A DNA stretch of 11,432 nt from Acidimicrobiaceae bacterium (GTDB lineage: Bacteria > Actinomycetota > Acidimicrobiia > Acidimicrobiales > RAAP-2): NCBI GenBank assembly GCA_003164275.1, contig PLSY01000379.1, positions 1-11,432 on the forward strand, read 5' to 3'. The notes beneath the pieces are model-generated. The model saw only the letters and a program-made list of their open reading frames with translations, made no database searches and was not told the origin of the DNA. The position numbers and the translations under genes are program-made. This document shows positions 1-5,794 of this stretch, in pieces. Within the stretch, counting starts at the first letter, position 1, and every line of letters begins with the position of its first letter.

Positions 1-2
1 CG

Positions 3-89
3 AGTGATGAGGCATTTGATGAGGGTTTTGATGAACCCCGGTCGTCATCGTGGTCGCCATGGACTCACGAACTGAACCATCCACCATGA
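3..89 (+). CDS. 3' end of an unidentified upstream gene (partial)
   Basis: An open frame enters from the left edge and stops at TGA 87-89, giving 28 codons. It reads through a tandem acidic motif, DEAF-DEGF-DEP, encoded by 12-base repeats beginning TGATGA at 5, 17 and 29, and ends in WTHELNHPP. It lies 46 bases before the excisionase-like gene on the same strand. In related actinobacterial elements the gene before xis is often a replication initiator, but too little is visible to say so here. The frame could also be chance. Confidence 0.35.
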   Translation, partial: SDEAFDEGFDEPRSSSWSPWTHELNHPP

Positions 90-135
90 GAGCGAAGTCG
101 AAAGTCCGACCCTCGCCGATGATGAAGGAGACACG

Positions 136-330
136 ATGACCACGGACATCCAACTGCTGCTCTCGGTAGAAGAAGCTGCCGACGTGCTCCGGCTCGGCCG
201 AACAAGGACCTACGAGCTGGTGATGACCAAGAGAATCCAGAGCGTCAAAGTGGGGCGGCGGCGCCTCGTGGTTCGGAGCAGCCTCTTCGACTTCGTCCAG
301 ACGTTGCTCCTTGAGCAGGACTCCGCGTAG
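136..330 (+). CDS. Excisionase-like small HTH DNA-binding protein
   Basis: This 64-residue protein is essentially one winged-helix domain of the excisionase/MerR-like HTH_17 kind. The core LLSVEEAADVLRLGRTRTYELV (about residues 8-29) is the helix-turn-helix, and the following KRIQSVKVGRRRLVVRSSLFDFV is the wing and last helix seen in Xis/AlpA-like proteins. The ATG at 136 is supported by AAGGAG at 125-130, five bases upstream. With the tyrosine integrase of the same element it probably controls recombination direction by bending the attachment DNA, or acts as a transcription regulator. Unlike the usual actinobacterial order, xis and int are not adjacent: about 3 kb of cargo lies between them and int points the other way. 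The family is well supported; the excision role is inferred. Confidence 0.75.
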   Translation: MTTDIQLLLSVEEAADVLRLGRTRTYELVMTKRIQSVKVGRRRLVVRSSLFDFVQTLLLEQDSA

Positions 331-497
331 TGCCTACGTGGGGCGCTCGGACCACTACACGCGACTGGGCGCTCGAGAAACTGCGCCCCGTTGGACCAGA
401 TCTCCAACGTTTGCAACCTCGGTCGACAGGGTCTGGCGGCTTCCGGCCAACAAGATGCTCCGGGGACCTCGCGTCTCGGATCCGGTACACTAGAGAT
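331..497. other. Intergenic region with short repeats and the cargo promoter
   Basis: These 167 bases separate the excisionase-like gene from the cargo operon. A GTG-started frame runs through from 330 into the XRE gene, but its third codon positions are not G/C-biased like those of the neighbours, so I do not treat it as coding. A direct repeat GGGCGCTCG occurs at 341-349 and 367-375. The second copy begins a hairpin, GGGCGC (367-372) with GCGCCC (383-388). These could be operator sites or a weak transcription barrier after the excisionase gene. The right end holds the -10 box of the cargo operon. Confidence 0.4.
486..491 (+). promoter_or_regulatory. -10 box TACACT of the cargo operon (leaderless start)
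   Basis: TACACT matches the actinobacterial TANNNT -10 hexamer, and exactly six bases (492-497) separate it from GTG 498. Transcription would start on or next to the first base of the start codon. No ribosome binding site precedes the GTG and no clear -35 box is seen. The same TANNNT-N6-start spacing occurs before glnD and the 7819 gene. This box is the main reason for choosing 498 as the start of the XRE gene. Confidence 0.5.
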
Positions 498-911
498 GTG
501 GCCCGAATCCATCCCTATCTCGGTGACATTGCTCGCGACGACGAGAAGAGTGCCGGCATCGGCCGGCGGATGCCGACCCTCGCGTCCGCACTCGTCGTTC
601 AAGCCCGCCAGTTGACCGGACTCACCCAGGTACAGCTGGCCGAGCGAGCAGGCACGTCTCGCAGCGCCATCAGCGCCATCGAGCATGGGAAACGGGACCC
701 GGGTCTTGAGGGGCTCCAAAAGATCCTCGTCGCTGCTGGGTTCGACCTCCTCACGCACCTCGCCCCCCACGATGACCACGACGACGTACTCAAGGCGCTC
801 GACACTCGCCTCGACCCCGAGACTCGCCGAAAGCGGAAGGCTGCCATGCGCGACTTCGGTGGTGAGCTACGTGAGGCGATGAGCCACAGTCGGCCCCTCA
901 CCCCTCGGTGA
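498..911 (+). CDS. XRE-family HTH regulator, probable antitoxin/repressor
   Basis: Starting at GTG 498 this is 137 residues. A Cro/C1-type helix-turn-helix fills residues about 29-85: LASALVVQARQLTGLTQVQL, AERAGTSRSAISAIEHGKR, then a third helix region ending AGFDL. The last 50 residues are charged and probably helical (DPETRRKRKAAMRDFGGELR). The start is chosen because a TACACT box ends six bases before it; ATG 570 is an alternative that would keep the whole HTH (113 residues). The stop overlaps the GTG of the next gene by four bases (GTGA at 908-911), so the two are translationally coupled. A small HTH gene directly before an AbiEii/MenT-like nucleotidyltransferase suggests an antitoxin that also autorepresses the operon. 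That pairing is inferred; the HTH fold is clear. Confidence 0.8.
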   Translation: MARIHPYLGDIARDDEKSAGIGRRMPTLASALVVQARQLTGLTQVQLAERAGTSRSAISAIEHGKRDPGLEGLQKILVAAGFDLLTHLAPHDDHDDVLKALDTRLDPETRRKRKAAMRDFGGELREAMSHSRPLTPR

Positions 912-1498
912 GCGCCTCGTCCGACCGATTGCCCCCGGGCATCCCAGATGTCCCCGCGGTCGTCGAGGTGCTCAATCGTCATGGCGTCCGCTACGTTGTG
1001 ATCGGCGGGTGGGTGGCGCAGGCCTATGTCGAAAGCTACGTGACCGAGGACGTCGATTTCACCCCTGCGACCGACCCCGACAACCTGGAACGGCTCTCGG
1101 CCGCTCTCACCGAATTGAGTGCTCGCATCCGCACCGAATCTGTCCCCGAGGGCCTCCCCTTCGCCCACGATGCGGTCTCCCTCGGTCGGACCAAGATGTG
1201 GAATCTCCAATGCCCCCTCGGTGCCTTCGATATCGCATTTGAACCGGCCGGCGGGAGCTACGACTATCTCGCCCGCCACGCGCACCTGGTGAATGTCCGC
1301 GGGGTCGAAATTCCGGTCGCGGACCTGGCCGACGTCGTTGCATCCAAGAGGCTCGCGAATCGTCCCAAGGACCAGCTGGTCCTCCCCCAGCTCGATCAAG
1401 CCCTGATTGAGCGCGACAACGGGCCCGAACGCTCGCGCAGAAACGTCGAACCCCACATCGACCGCACCAGCACTACGGATCCGGAAGGCCAGCAATGA
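908..1498 (+). CDS. AbiEii/MenT-like nucleotidyltransferase, probable toxin
   Basis: This 196-residue protein carries the polymerase-beta-type nucleotidyltransferase signature: VVIGG with the GG pair at 33-34, then TEDVDF with metal-binding D48 and D50, and a third acidic residue D108 in GAFDIAF. The later segment VADLADVVASKRLANRPKD (137-155) is the basic helix found after the catalytic core in minimal nucleotidyltransferases of the AbiEii/MenT type. Known relatives are toxins of AbiE/MenAT systems; MenT enzymes add pyrimidine nucleotides to tRNA 3' ends. The GTG start overlaps the XRE stop by four bases, and its TGA (1496-1498) overlaps an ATG at 1495. The tail after residue 170 is polar and may be unstructured. 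Fold and catalytic residues are well supported. The toxin role is inferred from the HTH partner, and an antibiotic-type nucleotidyltransferase is a less likely alternative. Confidence 0.75.
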   Translation: MSASSDRLPPGIPDVPAVVEVLNRHGVRYVVIGGWVAQAYVESYVTEDVDFTPATDPDNLERLSAALTELSARIRTESVPEGLPFAHDAVSLGRTKMWNLQCPLGAFDIAFEPAGGSYDYLARHAHLVNVRGVEIPVADLADVVASKRLANRPKDQLVLPQLDQALIERDNGPERSRRNVEPHIDRTSTTDPEGQQ

Positions 1499-1757
1499 CG
1501 GACCGTCGGAATCGGTGCGGCCGTCGGCGCAGCCACCTCAGCGATCAACTCGACCATCGCCACCACCGACGGTGACATCTCCAAGGCCGCCAACTTCTTC
1601 CACGCTGCTGTGGCCGCCTCCATTCACGCGGGCCAGGCCGGCAACTGTAGCTTTGGACCCCGGCCGGACCAGTGGGCTTGATGCCGATCTCGTGAACGAA
1701 CTCCGGGCGAACCTCGAACTGGGGGAGTTCTCCAAAGCGCAGGGAGTGCACCGATGA
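1495..1757 (+). pseudogene. Small operon gene broken by frameshifts, or a recoded gene
   Basis: The interval runs from an ATG overlapping the nucleotidyltransferase stop (ATGA 1495-1498) to a stop overlapping the next ATG (ATGA 1754-1757), as if a gene of about 86 codons belonged here. Its length, 263 bases, is not a multiple of three. The ATG frame closes after about 26 arginine-rich codons. Good coding composition appears instead in the nucleotidyltransferase frame from about 1508 to the TGA at 1679-1681 (GIGAAVGAATSAIN, KAANFFHAAVAASIHAGQAG), and then in the third frame up to 1757 (GLDADLVNELRANLELGEF). The middle frame has no ATG before its conserved-looking part. The KAANFFHAAVAAS stretch faintly recalls helices of HEPN-type proteins. 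Two one-base insertions (real decay or sequence errors), readthrough of the 1496 TGA, or programmed frameshifting could explain it. Confidence 0.45.
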
Positions 1758-3193
1758 GCAGACTGTACGACCGCATTCGGTCGGAAGGCTGTCGCCCCTG
1801 GGTCTTTGCGGATTGGCCACATCGCCAAGCGAATAATCCTGACGAGGCGCTACCAGACGGTGCGCGATTCCCGATGGCACTCGAGAAGTTCGACGTCACC
1901 GAGCTCAACGACACGTTTGTGCTCGTCGCTGACGACGTGGTCCGCTACCTCGACCAGCACATGGACGAAGTGCGCACCTTCGACATCATTACCAACGTCG
2001 CACCGCCGTTCCCCAGAATGTTCATCGAGTTCGCCTGTACCGGGCGTTACAAGGAGCGCCACGGCCTTTACTCCTGGGGCGTCTCAGTCGCAGAGGTCGA
2101 TTTCGAAGAGCGGGGCTGGGATGTCGAGGGTTCGCGGTGGGGCATCGAACTCCAGGTCGTCTTCGAGCCGCGCAAGGGATATATCTGCGGTCCTCTCGCC
2201 CGAAGCTTCGTCTTCGCCGCAGCGGACGGCACACTCGAACGCGAGTCGTCCGAGGGCAAGGCCAGTGGGAGCCATAAGTGGGTTCGGTGTGACCCGCCGT
2301 GGTTCGTGAATGATCGCCCGGACACGTTCACCCAGGAAATGGAGAGTGCCCTATGGGAGCTCATCGTGCCGGCCCTCTTCACTATCTCTCTCTTGCACTC
2401 AAGGAACGTGACGGCCGAGCCGGTCAAGCCACCCAACACACTTTCCCGTAGCTACCGCCGACGGACAGGCAGGCCCCTCTCCAGGTACCACGTGCTCAAG
2501 ATTGAGCCGATGCGCAAGGTCCTTGAGTCAGAGGGGTCGGCATCAAGCGAAGGCCTAGAGCATGCGGTGCACATGTGTCGAGGCCACTTCAAGCGCTACA
2601 CCGACAGCGCGCCGCTCTTCGGTCGCTACACAGGGCAATGGTGGTGGGCGTCCCAACGTCGAGGGAACCCAGCCCTGGGCGAGGTTAAGAAGGACTACGA
2701 GGTCCGACTACTTGGATTCGGGTCGGCCTACCGCACGGCTAATGAGCACGTCGAGCTGGCCATGGCCCCCGAGGCACGGGTACGCGATCCTGATTCCGCA
2801 GGACGCGGCTTGAGGGCTCACAACGCGACGCAAAATGCCATGGCCGGCAGTCTTGAAGAAGCAGGACTGACACCTCGATCGCCCGGTGCCGGGGAGCCGC
2901 CCTATGACATTGGGTGGCAGGTAGGCGAGACCGTGTGGATCGGCGAAGTGAAGTCGCTCACACCAGCGAACGAGGAGAATCAACTTCGTGCTGCGCTGGG
3001 CCAGCTGCTGCGCTACCGCCAGGCGTTCGTTGCACTCGGCTCCTCGGTCCGCATGGTGGTCGTTGCCGAGTGCGAGCCCACTGATTGCACTTGGGGGGAG
3101 CTGTTAGCGGCCGAGGAGATCGGGATGACCTGGCCCGAGCAATTCCAAGAGTTCCTCGGAGAAATCAGGCCAGACTCAGGGAAGCAGTGGTGA
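1754..3193 (+). CDS. PD-(D/E)XK nuclease-domain protein with unknown N-terminal domain
   Basis: This 479-residue protein starts at ATG 1754, with AGGGAG at 1741-1746 seven bases upstream and a four-base overlap with the preceding stop. The C-terminal third looks like a restriction-endonuclease fold: a leading helix with NATQNAMAGSLEEAGL (357-372), D385 in PPYDIGW, E398-V-K400 in IGEVKSLT, then QLRAALGQLLRYR (410-422), whose Q417 and Y421 sit in the helix that often completes the site. Residues 1-200 are not recognised. A middle block holds LLHSRNV (213-219), CRGHFKRY (275-282) and PLFGRYTGQWWW (287-298), probably conserved motifs, but I cannot name the family. Codon 451 is a rare TTA. There is no signal peptide or membrane segment, so it should be cytosolic. 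The context suggests a defence effector. Nuclease activity and target are inferred. Confidence 0.7.
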   Translation: MSRLYDRIRSEGCRPWVFADWPHRQANNPDEALPDGARFPMALEKFDVTELNDTFVLVADDVVRYLDQHMDEVRTFDIITNVAPPFPRMFIEFACTGRYKERHGLYSWGVSVAEVDFEERGWDVEGSRWGIELQVVFEPRKGYICGPLARSFVFAAADGTLERESSEGKASGSHKWVRCDPPWFVNDRPDTFTQEMESALWELIVPALFTISLLHSRNVTAEPVKPPNTLSRSYRRRTGRPLSRYHVLKIEPMRKVLESEGSASSEGLEHAVHMCRGHFKRYTDSAPLFGRYTGQWWWASQRRGNPALGEVKKDYEVRLLGFGSAYRTANEHVELAMAPEARVRDPDSAGRGLRAHNATQNAMAGSLEEAGLTPRSPGAGEPPYDIGWQVGETVWIGEVKSLTPANEENQLRAALGQLLRYRQAFVALGSSVRMVVVAECEPTDCTWGELLAAEEIGMTWPEQFQEFLGEIRPDSGKQW

Positions 3194-3207
3194 CCCAACT
3201 ACTGCTT
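3182..3207 (+). terminator. Rho-independent-type terminator of the cargo operon
   Basis: AAGCAGT (3182-3188) pairs perfectly with ACTGCTT (3201-3207), and the stem extends by one G·T and one G-C pair to about nine base pairs around an eight-base loop (3191-3198). TTTT at 3206-3209 closes and follows the stem. The TGA stop of the nuclease gene (3191-3193) forms the start of the loop, so the terminator overlaps the coding end. It would separate the operon from the convergent integrase gene. Confidence 0.45.
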
Positions 3208-3297
3208 TTCGCTTTCAGGGGTGTCCCTGGTATGCCTTAATCGGTTCTCGCGCTGAAGGACTCCCGGTCCATCCGCAATGTGGTCGGGCGCCAGGGG

Positions 3298-4533
3298 TCA
3301 AGAGGTTTTGGTACTTCTCTTTCTAGAAACCGAAGACGACGATCTCGACCCCGACGCCACAGCTTTTCCCAGGGCGGCATCCATCGCATCCGCCGCGGTC
3401 CGGACTTGCGCGTCGCCGATATGGCCGTAGGTATCCACGGTCATCCCGATCGAAGAGTGACCGAGGAAGGCGCTCACCACCTCTACCGGTACGCCCTGAG
3501 CGAGCGATGTGCTCGCAGCCGAGTGTCGCAGTTCGTGAATGTGCCACGCGCCGAGCCCAGCATCCTTGGCGAGGTCCGCAAATGCCCGGCTCGCGTTCCG
3601 GGGATCGACGGGTGTCCCGATCGTGGTCGTGAACACGAAGCCGGTGTCCTTCCACGCTGCGCCCATCGTGCGGCGCTCCGCCGATTGCCGAGCCTTGTGG
3701 GTCTTCAGGGCATCTACCACCCAGTCCGAGAGCGGCACGCTTCTCTTGCTGGAGGACGTTTTCGGATCTACAAGTACAAGGGCGGCACCGGAACGCTCGC
3801 CGGTCTCCGGGTCTACGCGACCGGGCTCTCGTCGCAGTTGCTTCCGCACAGTCAGAACGGCGTGTTTGAGATCGAGATCATTCCACTGGAGAGCGAGGGC
3901 CTCACCACGGCGAAGGCCCGTGCCCAACATCGTGAGGAACAACCCCGCCATGCGGTCATCGTCCATCGCGTTGACCAGCTCGCCGACTTGTTCAGGCGAC
4001 AATGAACGCCCCTCACTCCGCGGCGCCCTTGGGGGACGACTCAACGAGGCGGCGTTCCGGCCCACCATCTCCCAACGTTGGGCCTGCGTGAGCGCCTGGG
4101 CGAGTACGGAACGCATACGGCGAACGGTGGAGACGGACAGACCGCTATCGAGCTTCTCCGACAAGAGCGAGTCGATCTCAGAAGGCTTCAGCTTCGAAAC
4201 CTTCTTCTTGCCGAGGGTGGGACGCAGATGAACCTTGGCGATGGTCTCGTAGTTCGAGAGCGCCGGTGATGCGACCTGGTGACGCATCACGTCCTTGAAC
4301 CACCGATCGAGAAGCTGGTCGACGGTGATGTTGTCGTCATCCATCGGAAGCCCGGAATCGAGCTTGTTTCGTACCGCACGAAGCTTTTCCCGAACCTCCG
4401 CCGCGGTCTTGGCCGAGACCGTCTTGCGTACCCGCTTGCCGTCATCCCAACCGAGCGTGACCGAACCGATCCACCGTCCATCGCTCGCCCGTTGATAGAC
4501 GGAGCCTTCGCCGTTCTGTCGGATCCGTGCCAT
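3298..4533 (-). CDS. int: Tyrosine-type site-specific integrase
   Basis: This 411-residue integrase joins the element to tRNA-Val and, with an excisionase, removes it. The N-terminal GEGSVYQR..GRW..SVTLGWD region is the arm-binding beta-sheet domain of actinobacterial integrases; a SAM-like core-binding domain follows (about 68-165). The catalytic domain keeps every expected residue: R208 (TGLRRGE), K263 (SSSKRSVPL), H333-x-x-R336 (HELRH), H359 (LGHSS) and nucleophile Y369 (DTYGH). The end is a serine/basic tail. I prefer ATG 4533 because AGGAG at 4543-4547 lies nine bases upstream; the in-frame ATG at 4542 touches that AGGAG and would add only three residues. The gene is transcribed away from the tRNA and converges on the cargo operon. 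A long palindrome immediately upstream probably controls it. Confidence 0.95.
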   Translation of the reverse strand: MARIRQNGEGSVYQRASDGRWIGSVTLGWDDGKRVRKTVSAKTAAEVREKLRAVRNKLDSGLPMDDDNITVDQLLDRWFKDVMRHQVASPALSNYETIAKVHLRPTLGKKKVSKLKPSEIDSLLSEKLDSGLSVSTVRRMRSVLAQALTQAQRWEMVGRNAASLSRPPRAPRSEGRSLSPEQVGELVNAMDDDRMAGLFLTMLGTGLRRGEALALQWNDLDLKHAVLTVRKQLRREPGRVDPETGERSGAALVLVDPKTSSSKRSVPLSDWVVDALKTHKARQSAERRTMGAAWKDTGFVFTTTIGTPVDPRNASRAFADLAKDAGLGAWHIHELRHSAASTSLAQGVPVEVVSAFLGHSSIGMTVDTYGHIGDAQVRTAADAMDAALGKAVASGSRSSSSVSRKRSTKTS

Positions 4534-4546
4534 CGACGCCATCTCC

Positions 4547-4599
4547 TGTAGCCAGTCTGTAGCCGTGTCGGATTTCCGGTGGCTACACGTCTGGCTACA
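4547..4599. repeat. 53-base nested palindrome before the integrase gene
   Basis: TGTAGCCAG (4547-4555) is perfectly complementary to CTGGCTACA (4591-4599). Inside it TGTAGCC (4558-4564) pairs with GGCTACA (4581-4587), and inside that CGG (4569-4571) pairs with CCG (4576-4578). The same 7-mer thus occurs four times, as two direct repeats 11 bases apart facing two 12 bases apart. On the minus strand the palindrome ends with the first base of the integrase AGGAG. As DNA it resembles paired operator, Xis or integrase arm sites. As RNA it would be a strong hairpin partly covering the ribosome binding site and could also stop readthrough from tRNA-Val. Confidence 0.7.
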
Positions 4600-4628
4600 A
4601 TCCTACATCTGGCGACGTACCCCTTGCA
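4600..4628 (-). promoter_or_regulatory. Possible integrase promoter
   Basis: On the minus strand TAGGAT (4600-4605) is a good actinobacterial -10 box and TGCAAG (4623-4628) is a poor -35 placed 17 bases away. Transcription would begin near 4593, inside the nested palindrome, so a protein bound there would block the promoter. The same TAGGAT hexamer precedes tRNA-Cys. Confidence 0.35.
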
Positions 4629-4659
4629 CATACTGTGCCATTCACCTGGTATTTCTCAG

Positions 4660-4732
4660 TGGGCCGTGCGGGACTTGAACCCACGACCCCTTGCGTGTCA
4701 TGCAAGTGCGCTACCAACTGCGCCAACGGCCC
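4660..4732 (-). tRNA. tRNA-Val (anticodon GAC)
   Basis: The minus strand folds into a full cloverleaf: a perfect 7-bp acceptor stem GGGCCGT/ACGGCCC, a D stem GCGC/GCGC, anticodon stem CTTGC/GCAAG with loop ATGACAC (anticodon GAC, U33 in place), and T stem GTGGG/CCCGC with loop TTCAAGT. The discriminator base is A (4660), as expected for valine, and CCA is not encoded. It reads GUC/GUU codons. The gene is intact, and its 3' side faces the integrase, so it is the likely attachment site. TAACGT on the minus strand at 4743-4748 could be its -10 box; no convincing -35 is seen. Confidence 0.95.
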
Positions 4733-4747
4733 AAGGGCGATCACGTT

Positions 4748-4772
4748 ACCACCGGTGTTCCCGTGTGGTGGT
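4748..4772 (-). terminator. Possible stem-loop between DUF2127 gene and tRNA-Val
   Basis: ACCACC (4748-4753) and GGTGGT (4767-4772) form a six-base-pair stem around a 13-base loop, 24 bases after the stop of the DUF2127 gene on the minus strand. No T-run follows, so it is weak as a terminator, and it overlaps the possible tRNA promoter. Confidence 0.2.
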
Positions 4773-4795
4773 CGAATAGCGAGACGGTGCCCCGA

Positions 4796-5794
4796 TCAAC
4801 AGGGCAGGTGGCTCACCGGATCTGCCATGGCCGTGCCGCATTCCACTCCGGCCCCATCGCCCTTCGGTGTCGCCCGCTCGATGGCGCCCCACCCAGCCGA
4901 CTCTCCGCGTCTTGCCATTTCCGCCTTGTGGCCACCCCTGAGCCCGAACAGGCGCTTGGCCAGCAGCAGATAGATCACGATGGCCACATTGATCACCAGG
5001 GTGATGACCTTGAAGATGCTGACTTTGAGGATGATCTCGTAAACCTCAAAGGGGACGAGGAGAGTCGTGGCGAGGAGCGTCAGGTATTCCGCCCACCGCT
5101 TTGCGAACCACAGCCCCACCATCTCGGTAGCTTCGAGCGCGGCATAGGCGGTGACCACCAGACCCAGTTGGATCAGCCGCCTCGGTGAATAGGTGAACGC
5201 CTTGCGAAGATAACCGAGGACGCCTCGCACCTGAGATTCGCCAGGGCTGCCGCCATTCAATTCGTTCATGATGTTGATGTAGTCATGGTGAAGGGAGGCG
5301 TCGTGATGAGCGAAGGTGAAGAGCACAACGGCCAAGATGGACAAGATGAACACATGGATGGCTCGATCCAAAGCGATGAGGCGGAGCACATAGCGGTCAC
5401 GAAGTGCCGGACCCCGCGCCGGGATCTCGATCGCCTCTCTCGTGGGCACACGACTGATTGTCGGCGCGTCAGGCAGGGGCATCGGGATCCACGCGTCGCA
5501 ACGAAGACAGCGATACCACCGCACCCCATCGTGCTCCCTGGCTACGAGGGCATCCTCTTCGGTTACCTTGGCTGCGTCGACGCCCACGAGGGCGTGGCCC
5601 TTCCACGCGCACGTAAACAGCTCGTAGCGATTCTGGGGCCGCTTCTTCTTCCTGGCGGGCACCTTCGAAGGATAGGCTCCGGGCCGCGCAGAACCTGCGC
5701 CGGAGACCGGTCCACTGCGCTCATCGGTCTCTGGCGAGGTCACGAGACCAGTCCCGTCATCCTCTGAGCACTGCGCATCGGGTGCAGACCTCAA
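4796..5794 (-). CDS. Zinc-ribbon plus DUF2127 membrane protein
   Basis: This 332-residue protein has a soluble N-terminal part with a likely zinc site, C62-x4-H67 (TCAWKGH) and C96-x2-C99 (WYRCLRC). It is followed by a DUF2127 membrane domain with about four helices at 141-163, 207-230, 236-254 and 261-281. RLIALDRAIHVF, TEMVGLWFAKRWAEYLT and LLAKRLFGLRGG are typical stretches of that family. A hydrophilic tail of 45 residues follows. The family's function is unknown. The TTG start at 5794 looks poor alone, but it overlaps the stop of the upstream gene (TTGA 5791-5794), which argues for coupled translation; GTG codons at residues 18 and 45 are alternatives. It forms an operon with the iron permease-family gene. 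Confidence 0.8.
   Translation of the reverse strand: MRSAPDAQCSEDDGTGLVTSPETDERSGPVSGAGSARPGAYPSKVPARKKKRPQNRYELFTCAWKGHALVGVDAAKVTEEDALVAREHDGVRWYRCLRCDAWIPMPLPDAPTISRVPTREAIEIPARGPALRDRYVLRLIALDRAIHVFILSILAVVLFTFAHHDASLHHDYINIMNELNGGSPGESQVRGVLGYLRKAFTYSPRRLIQLGLVVTAYAALEATEMVGLWFAKRWAEYLTLLATTLLVPFEVYEIILKVSIFKVITLVINVAIVIYLLLAKRLFGLRGGHKAEMARRGESAGWGAIERATPKGDGAGVECGTAMADPVSHLPC

Larger units (their letters stand above)
1..4660. mobile_element. Right-hand part of an integrative element inserted at tRNA-Val
   Basis: A complete tyrosine recombinase gene lies about 130 bases from the 3' end of an intact tRNA-Val and on the same strand, the classical arrangement of phages, ICEs and genomic islands that use a tRNA 3' end as attB. 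The stretch to its left holds an excisionase-like HTH gene and a regulator/nucleotidyltransferase/nuclease operon, which are typical accessory genes. To the right of the tRNA the genes look like ordinary chromosome. I found no second copy of the tRNA 3' segment between 1 and 4600, so the far attachment site must lie outside the window and the element is only partly seen. The exact crossover point, somewhere in the tRNA 3' half, cannot be fixed here. Confidence 0.65.

Noticed and set aside
330..497. N-terminal extension of the XRE gene back to GTG 330
   Set aside because: Third-position bias is weak there, the extension has no recognisable fold, and a -10 box with leaderless spacing points to 498.
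210..779. Minus-strand open frame of 189 codons across xis and the XRE gene
   Set aside because: It runs antisense to two HTH genes, has a low-complexity arginine-rich product and no promoter or ribosome binding site.
599..1495. Long minus-strand open frame of 298 codons
   Set aside because: It lies antisense to the XRE and nucleotidyltransferase genes, whose motifs and overlaps are clear. It has no recognisable domain and is a by-product of high GC content.
3216..3229. Hairpin CAGGG-GTGT-CCCTG between nuclease and integrase genes
   Set aside because: It has only five base pairs and no T-run; the hairpin at 3182-3207 is the better terminator.
3280..4005. Plus-strand open frame of 241 codons
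   Set aside because: It is the antisense of the integrase gene, which has all catalytic residues on the minus strand.
1..4600. Second attachment site or CRISPR array within the element
   Set aside because: I looked for a copy of the tRNA-Val 3' sequence and for regularly spaced repeats with spacers; neither is present by eye.
4579..4973. Plus-strand open frames over the tRNA-Val region
   Set aside because: They are antisense to the tRNA and to the end of the DUF2127 gene, with no coding features of their own.
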